Shown one piece after another: positions 59,532 to 64,000 of a stretch of DNA of 64,000 nt. The notes below the pieces were generated by a model. It saw nothing but the letters and a program-made list of their open reading frames with translations, did not search any database and had not been told where the DNA came from. Positions within the stretch are counted from its first letter, which is position 1; every line of letters begins with the position of its first letter. A program made the translations under genes and the position numbers. The DNA is from Sellimonas caecigallum (lineage in GTDB: Bacteria > Bacillota > Clostridia > Lachnospirales > Lachnospiraceae): assembly GCF_045038405.1 (NCBI RefSeq), contig NZ_CP173660.1:1612001-1676000 (forward strand), given 5' to 3'.

Positions 59532-59560
59532 TTGACTGTACTGCAGTTTCGAAATATACA
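59532..59560 (+). promoter_or_regulatory. upstream promoter P1 in the S10 intergenic region
   Basis: TTGACT (59532-59537) and TATACA (59555-59560) with a 17-base spacer, pointing toward rpsJ, 490 bases upstream. Confidence 0.6.
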
Positions 59561-59566
59561 AAACTG

Positions 59567-59680
59567 GGGAATCTCTTAACAAAGAGGATGTATGATTTCA
59601 AATTGGAGACGCTGTCCATACTTTGGGGGAATACAGACAGCACTGCAATACAATCTTTAGTACTTTAGTGTACTAATTCG
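59567..59680 (+). ncRNA. candidate structured RNA between TSUP gene and S10 operon
   Basis: After the predicted promoter P1 come three hairpins: ATCTCTT/AAGAGGAT (59571-59589), GCTGTC/GACAGC (59611-59641) and TTAGTAC/GTACTAA (59657-59676). No reading frame of note covers them. Either this is a small RNA or the 5' part of a long leader from P1. No clear T-run follows. Confidence 0.3.
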
Positions 59681-59785
59681 GTAACAATATACCATGCAAA
59701 AAACTGGTTGTCAATAGGGAAAATTGAAAAATACCAAAAACAACACAAAATATGGATTGTATGAAAAAAAATACAAAAAAAATAC

Positions 59786-59814
59786 TTGAAAAAAATCATA
59801 TCATCATATATACT
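59786..59814 (+). promoter_or_regulatory. main S10 operon promoter P2
   Basis: TTGAAA (59786-59791) and TATACT (59809-59814) with a 17-base spacer in an AT-rich stretch, 234 bases before rpsJ. Confidence 0.75.
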
Positions 59815-59819
59815 GAAAA

Positions 59820-60047
59820 AGCTGTGACATGATAGCTGTGAAACGTGAGGTTGCTGCCCGAGAATGGCAGGTTTTCCGCGGAGCGAATGTCAAGTTAGGA
59901 AACTGGCGACAAGTCACTGTACGAATCATTAACATCCATTGAAACATGGTAACAACGTGTGGAAGTCTGCGGACACGCACGGGAGAGTGTACAGTCACCG
60001 CTTGTCGTACTGAGGTTTGAAAGTACGAAAAGGAGGCGACTTTTTTT
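59820..60047 (+). promoter_or_regulatory. structured S10 operon leader
   Basis: Over about 225 bases, CGACAAG and ACTGTAC (59907-59922) pair at long range with GTACAGT and CTTGTCG (59989-60007), enclosing CGTGT/ACACG (59955-59977 region). A 5-bp hairpin GTACT/AGTAC (60007-60026) sits just before AGGAGG. An upstream CTGCC/GGCAG hairpin is near 59855. This resembles leaders used for r-protein autoregulation. Confidence 0.5.
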
Positions 60048-60365
60048 ATGGCAAGTCAAGTAATGAGAATCACACTGAAGGCATATGATCATCAGCTTGT
60101 TGATGCATCTGCCAAAAAAATCATCGAAACTGTAAAGAAAAATGGAGCACAGGTTAGCGGACCGGTACCGCTTCCGACAAAGAAGGAAGTGGTGACAATC
60201 TTAAGAGCGGTTCATAAATACAAAGATTCCAGAGAACAGTTCGAACAGAGAACTCATAAAAGACTGATCGATATCATCACACCTACACAGAAGACTGTAG
60301 ATGCATTATCCAGACTGGAAATGCCGGCAGGTGTATACATCGATATCAAAATGAAACAAAAATAA
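60048..60365 (+). CDS. rpsJ: 30S ribosomal protein S10
   Basis: This 105-residue protein has the S10 sequence MRITLKAYDHQLVDASAKKI and the GPVPLPTK and FEQRTHKRLID motifs. It is the first gene of the S10 operon and also serves, in bacteria, as a NusE-type transcription factor. GGAGG precedes the start by 11 bases. Confidence 0.97.
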   Translation: MASQVMRITLKAYDHQLVDASAKKIIETVKKNGAQVSGPVPLPTKKEVVTILRAVHKYKDSREQFEQRTHKRLIDIITPTQKTVDALSRLEMPAGVYIDIKMKQK

Positions 60366-60439
60366 GAAAGCAGTATTCCTAAAATTTAGGATGAACGGGC
60401 GGATGTCCGTTCCGCTGTAAATCACAGGAGGTAAACATA

Positions 60440-61120
60440 ATGAAGAAAGCTATTTTAGCAACAAAAGTCGGAATGACTCAAATCTTCAACGAAGATGGAG
60501 TATTAACTCCGGTAACTGTTCTTCAGGCTGGTCCATGTGTTGTAACACAGGTTAAGACAGTTGAGAATGACGGTTACAGCGCTGTTCAGGTTGGTTTTGT
60601 TGACAAGAAAGAAAAAATCGTCAACGTTGACAAGAACGGTAAGAAAGAAATTGTTCACAGAAATGGTGTGACAAAAGCAGAAAAAGGACACTTCGACAAA
60701 GCAGGAGTATCCGGAAAGAGATTCGTAAAAGAATTTAAATTCGAAAATGCTGAAGAATACACACTTGCACAGGAAATCAAAGCTGATATCTTCGCAGTAG
60801 GAGATAAGATTGATGCAACAGCAATCTCCAAAGGTAAAGGATTCCAGGGTGCAATCAAGAGACATAACCAGCACAGAGGACCTATGGCTCACGGTTCCAA
60901 ATTCCACCGCCATGCAGGTTCCAACGGTGCGGCTTCCGATCCGAGCAAGGTATTCAAAGGAAAGAAAATGCCAGGACACATGGGAAGCAAGAAGATCACA
61001 ATTCAGAATCTTGAAGTAGTAAGAGTAGATGCAGAAAACAACCTGCTCTTAGTAAAAGGTTCCGTACCAGGACCTAAGAAATCTTTAGTAACAATCAAAG
61101 AAACAGTAAAGAGTATTTAG
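60440..61120 (+). CDS. rplC: 50S ribosomal protein L3
   Basis: This 226-residue protein begins MKKAILATKVGMTQIFNEDG and has GKGFQGAIKRHNQHRGPMAHGS and HRHAGSNGAASDPSKVFKGK, typical of L3, an early assembly protein near the peptidyl transferase centre. AGGAGG precedes the start. It is 74 bases after rpsJ. Confidence 0.97.
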   Translation: MKKAILATKVGMTQIFNEDGVLTPVTVLQAGPCVVTQVKTVENDGYSAVQVGFVDKKEKIVNVDKNGKKEIVHRNGVTKAEKGHFDKAGVSGKRFVKEFKFENAEEYTLAQEIKADIFAVGDKIDATAISKGKGFQGAIKRHNQHRGPMAHGSKFHRHAGSNGAASDPSKVFKGKKMPGHMGSKKITIQNLEVVRVDAENNLLLVKGSVPGPKKSLVTIKETVKSI

Positions 61121-61148
61121 GTTTTGAGAGGAAAGGAGGACCATACAG

Positions 61149-61769
61149 ATGGCAAACGTATCTGTTTACAATATCGAAGGTAAAGAAGTTGGTACAATCG
61201 AATTAAACGATGCAGTGTTTGGTGTGGAAGTGAATGAACATCTTCTTCACATGGCGGTTGTACAGCAGCTTGCAAATAAACGTCAGGGAACACAGAAAGC
61301 AAAGACACGTTCTGAAGTATCCGGCGGCGGAAGAAAACCGTGGAGACAGAAAGGAACAGGTCATGCAAGACAGGGTTCCACAAGAGCACCGCAGTGGACA
61401 GGCGGCGGAGTTGTATTTGCTCCGACACCGAGAGACTACTCTTTCAAATTAAACAAGAAAGAAAAGAGAGCTGCTCTCAAATCTGCTCTTTCATCCAGAG
61501 TAGAAGAAAACAAATTTATCGTTGTAGATGCAATGGATTTTGATGAAATCAAAACAAAGAAATTCCAGGGTGTATTGAACAACCTGAACGTATCCAAAGC
61601 ATTGGTAGTGCTGGAAGACAATAATAAGAATGCAGAAATCTCTGCAAGAAATATCGCTAATGTGAAGACGGCACGTACAAATACGATCAATGCATATGAT
61701 ATCCTGAAATACAACACAGTAATCGCTACGAAAGCTGCTGTTGAGGCGATCGAGGAGGTGTACGCATAA
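61149..61769 (+). CDS. rplD: 50S ribosomal protein L4
   Basis: This 206-residue protein begins MANVSVYNIEGKEVGTIELN and has the L4 extended loop GGGRKPWRQKGTGHARQGSTR. L4 lines the exit tunnel and in some bacteria represses its own operon. Its stop overlaps the rplW start by one base. Confidence 0.97.
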   Translation: MANVSVYNIEGKEVGTIELNDAVFGVEVNEHLLHMAVVQQLANKRQGTQKAKTRSEVSGGGRKPWRQKGTGHARQGSTRAPQWTGGGVVFAPTPRDYSFKLNKKEKRAALKSALSSRVEENKFIVVDAMDFDEIKTKKFQGVLNNLNVSKALVVLEDNNKNAEISARNIANVKTARTNTINAYDILKYNTVIATKAAVEAIEEVYA

Positions 61770-62068
61770 TGGCAAACATTCAGTATTATGACGTAATCCT
61801 GAAACCAGTGGTTACAGAAAAGAGCATGGGACTTATGGCAGACAAGAAATACACTTTCCTTGTTCATCCGGAAGCAACAAAGTCTCAGATTAAAGAAGCA
61901 GTTGAGAAAATGTTCGCTGGAACAAAAGTAAAAAGCGTAAACACAATGAACAACGACGGTAAAACAAGACGCCGCGGAATGACATTTGGAAAGACTGCAA
62001 AGACAAAGAAAGCAATCGTTGCACTTACAGAAGAAAGCGCAGAAATTGAAATTTTCCAGGGACTCTAA
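61769..62068 (+). CDS. rplW: 50S ribosomal protein L23
   Basis: This 99-residue protein begins MANIQYYDVILKPVVTEKSM and has RRGMTFGKTAKTKKAIV, typical of L23, at the tunnel exit where it binds trigger factor and SRP. GAGGAGG precedes the start, within rplD. Confidence 0.97.
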   Translation: MANIQYYDVILKPVVTEKSMGLMADKKYTFLVHPEATKSQIKEAVEKMFAGTKVKSVNTMNNDGKTRRRGMTFGKTAKTKKAIVALTEESAEIEIFQGL

Positions 62069-62135
62069 GATTTAGAGAAGATAAACGGTGCAAATCCGTG
62101 AAACGAATAATTAGAAGACGAAAGGAGAAACAGTA

Positions 62136-62978
62136 ATGGGAATTAAAACATACAGCCCATATACACCTTCCAGAAGACAGATGACAGGTTCTGATTTTGC
62201 TGAAATCACAAAGACAGTACCGGAAAAGTCACTGTTAGTATCAAAGAAAAGTGTTGCTGGACGTAACAGCCAGGGTAAAATCACAGTAAGACACCGCGGT
62301 GGCGGAGTAAAAAGAAAATACAGAGTTATCGACTTTAAGAGAAATAAAGACGGAATTCCGGCAAAAGTTATCGGTATCGAGTACGATCCGAACAGAACAG
62401 CAAACATCGCTCTGATCTGCTACGCAGACGGCGAGAAAGCTTACATCCTTGCACCGGCAGGATTAAAAGACGGAATGACAGTAATGAACGGACCGGAAGC
62501 AGAAGTAAGAGTAGGAAACTGCCTGCCGCTTTCTGAAATCCCGGTTGGTACACAGATCCACAATATTGAACTGTATCCGGGAAAAGGCGGACAGCTTGTA
62601 CGTTCAGCCGGAAACAGCGCTCAGTTAATGGCTAAAGAAGGAAAATATGCTACACTTCGTCTTCCTTCAGGCGAAATGAGAATGGTTCCGCTTGTATGCC
62701 GCGCATCAGTAGGTGTTGTCGGAAACGGAGAACACAACCTGATCAACATCGGTAAAGCAGGACGTAAACGTCATATGGGTATCAGACCTACAGTCCGCGG
62801 TTCCGTAATGAACCCGAACGACCATCCGCACGGTGGTGGTGAAGGTAAGACAGGTATCGGCCGTCCAGGTCCGTGTACACCATGGGGCAAACCGGCACTT
62901 GGTCTTAAGACAAGAAAGAAAAACAAAGCGTCTAATAAGCTGATCGTAAGAAGACGTGACGGAAAAGGTATCAAATAA
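62136..62978 (+). CDS. rplB: 50S ribosomal protein L2
   Basis: This 280-residue protein begins MGIKTYSPYTPSRRQMTGSD and has RHRGGGVKRKYRVIDFKRNK, MNPNDHPHGGGEGKTGIGRP, and a Lys/Arg-rich tail ending DGKGIK. L2 is needed for subunit joining and peptide bond formation. Confidence 0.97.
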   Translation: MGIKTYSPYTPSRRQMTGSDFAEITKTVPEKSLLVSKKSVAGRNSQGKITVRHRGGGVKRKYRVIDFKRNKDGIPAKVIGIEYDPNRTANIALICYADGEKAYILAPAGLKDGMTVMNGPEAEVRVGNCLPLSEIPVGTQIHNIELYPGKGGQLVRSAGNSAQLMAKEGKYATLRLPSGEMRMVPLVCRASVGVVGNGEHNLINIGKAGRKRHMGIRPTVRGSVMNPNDHPHGGGEGKTGIGRPGPCTPWGKPALGLKTRKKNKASNKLIVRRRDGKGIK

Positions 62979-63003
62979 ACAGTTTTGAAGGAGGTTAGAC
63001 CTA

Positions 63004-63285
63004 ATGGCTCGTTCACTTAAAAAAGGACCATTCGCAGATGCGAGTTTACTGAAAAAGGTAGAAGCTATGAACGAAACAGGAGACAAGTCTGTAATTAAGA
63101 CTTGGTCCCGCCGTTCTACAATTTTCCCGATGATGATCGGTCATACAATTGCAGTTCATGACGGAAGAAAACATGTTCCGGTATATGTTACAGAAGATAT
63201 GGTTGGACATAAACTCGGAGAGTTTGTTGCAACAAGAACATACAGAGGACATGGAAAAGACGAAAAGAAATCCAGAGTAAGATAA
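63004..63285 (+). CDS. rpsS: 30S ribosomal protein S19
   Basis: This 93-residue protein begins MARSLKKGPFADASLLKKVE and has IKTWSRRSTIFPMMIGHTIA and HKLGEFVATRTYRGHGKDE, typical of S19. AGGAGG precedes the start. Confidence 0.97.
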   Translation: MARSLKKGPFADASLLKKVEAMNETGDKSVIKTWSRRSTIFPMMIGHTIAVHDGRKHVPVYVTEDMVGHKLGEFVATRTYRGHGKDEKKSRVR

Positions 63286-63315
63286 TAGACGAGTATTCGA
63301 AAGGAGGGTTCATCC

Positions 63316-63702
63316 ATGGCAAAGGGACACAGATCTCAAATTAAGAGAGAAAGAAATGCGAACAAAGACACGAGACCATCTGCTAAATTATCCTATGCAA
63401 GAGTTTCTGTTCAGAAAGCATGCTACGTATTAGATGCCATCAGAGGTAAGGATGTAACAACAGCACTTGGAATCTTAACATACAATCCAAGATATGCTTC
63501 CAGCTTAATCAAGAAATTATTAGAGTCAGCAATTGCAAACGCTGAAAACAATAACGGTATGTCACCTGAAAACCTTTACATTGCAGAATGCTATGCAAAC
63601 AAAGGACCTACAATGAAACGAATCAGACCAAGAGCACAGGGAAGAGCTTACAGAATCGAAAAGAGAATGAGCCATATCACAGTTGTGCTTGATGAAAGAT
63701 AA
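63316..63702 (+). CDS. rplV: 50S ribosomal protein L22
   Basis: This 128-residue protein begins MAKGHRSQIKRERNANKDTR and has SYARVSVQKACYVLDAIRGK and MKRIRPRAQGRAYRIEKRMS, typical of L22, whose beta-hairpin lines the exit tunnel. AAGGAGGG precedes the start. Confidence 0.97.
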   Translation: MAKGHRSQIKRERNANKDTRPSAKLSYARVSVQKACYVLDAIRGKDVTTALGILTYNPRYASSLIKKLLESAIANAENNNGMSPENLYIAECYANKGPTMKRIRPRAQGRAYRIEKRMSHITVVLDER

Positions 63703-63713
63703 GGAGGGTAATC

Positions 63714-64000
63714 ATGGGACAGAAAGTAAATCCACATGGCTTGAGAGTCGGCGTGATTAAAGACTGGGATTCCAGATGGTATGCTGAAAAAGATTTCGGC
63801 GACAATCTGGTAGAAGACCACAAGATCAGAAAATTTCTTAAAAATAAATTATACAGTGCCGGAATCGCAAAAGTTGAGATCGAAAGAGCATCTGATCGTG
63901 TAAAGATCATCGTTTACACAGCAAAACCGGGTGTTGTTATCGGTAAAGGCGGATCTGAGATCGAGAAGGTTAAAGCAGAACTTCAGAAGATGACAGACAA
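63714..64000 (+). CDS. rpsC: 30S ribosomal protein S3 (partial, 5' end)
   Basis: The frame begins MGQKVNPHGLRVGVIKDWDS and reaches the KH domain GVVIGKGGSEI before running off the window after about 95 of roughly 220 residues. GGAGGG precedes the start. It follows rplV by 11 bases, in the usual order. Confidence 0.95.
   Translation, partial: MGQKVNPHGLRVGVIKDWDSRWYAEKDFGDNLVEDHKIRKFLKNKLYSAGIAKVEIERASDRVKIIVYTAKPGVVIGKGGSEIEKVKAELQKMTD

Noticed and set aside
59804..60092. Minus-strand reading frames opposite the S10 leader (59804-59998, 59895-60092)
   Set aside because: They overlap the promoter and structured leader, lack ribosome sites and have no recognisable homology.
1..64000. CRISPR arrays, prophage or integrative-element boundaries
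   Set aside because: I saw no regularly spaced repeats, integrase or phage structural gene. The only mobile element found is the IS at about 6.5-8.3 kb.

Overview
The window looks like a chromosome segment of an anaerobic, low-to-moderate GC Firmicute, most probably a gut Lachnospiraceae. The support is the gene content: D-proline reductase (Stickland fermentation), a selenocysteine system, a membrane pyrophosphatase, clostridial-type ECF and LacI regulators, AGGAGG ribosome binding sites and the Firmicute order of the S10 ribosomal operon. I cannot assign a genus from sequence alone.

Layout. 0-5 kb: PadR/DUF1048 pair, methyltransferase, HAD phosphatase, GNAT acetyltransferase, CIRCE-associated Hsp20, and a DUF4430 protein with an ECF-type S component. 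5-14.7 kb: a LacI-controlled sucrose/fructan locus (binding protein, two permeases, GH32, amylosucrase-like GH13). It carries two lesions: an insertion sequence (about 6487-8287) sits between the regulated promoter and the first gene, and the first permease has a one-base frameshift. 14.8-22.2 kb: an SsuABC/NMT1-type ABC transporter, AAA ATPase, M42 peptidase, ECF sigma/anti-sigma pair and a membrane protein of unknown function. 22.2-34.6 kb: ferredoxin-type protein divergent from a Crp/Fnr regulator, an HNH nuclease-C5 methyltransferase fusion overlapping a D12 adenine methyltransferase, PepV dipeptidase, a heterodimeric ABC exporter, a BusR-like GntR-RCK_C regulator, serine acetyltransferase and a HAD hydrolase. 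34.6-38.5 kb (minus strand): nagB-nagA, a small protein, a CBM9-like protein and an rRNA-type methyltransferase.

38.7-58.3 kb is the core of the window, a selenium and proline-reductase island. It holds yedF, selD (itself a selenoprotein with in-frame UGA), selA, selB, a LysR regulator, a cysteine desulfurase/selenocysteine lyase-like enzyme, a YedE-type selenium transporter, a TusA-like protein, a DUF3343 protein, a K+-dependent-type membrane pyrophosphatase, tetR-prdF (minus), selC (tRNA-Sec), and prdC, a stand-alone prdA N-terminal copy, prdA, a CBO2463-type protein, prdB (in-frame UGA), prdD and prdE. The selenium genes take up selenium, make selenophosphate and insert Sec into PrdB. PrdF supplies D-proline, PrdA/PrdB reduce it and PrdC feeds electrons. 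A TSUP-family permease lies convergent to prdE.

59.4-64 kb: an intergenic region with two good promoters and structured leader RNA, then the S10 operon rpsJ-rplC-rplD-rplW-rplB-rpsS-rplV-rpsC (the last cut by the window edge).

The most unusual points are the HNH-C5 methyltransferase fusion, the stand-alone PrdA N-terminal domain, the TetR gene behind prdF with no PrdR in sight, the PrdD/PrdE split at the position of the PrdA maturation site, and the IS-separated, frameshifted sucrose operon.
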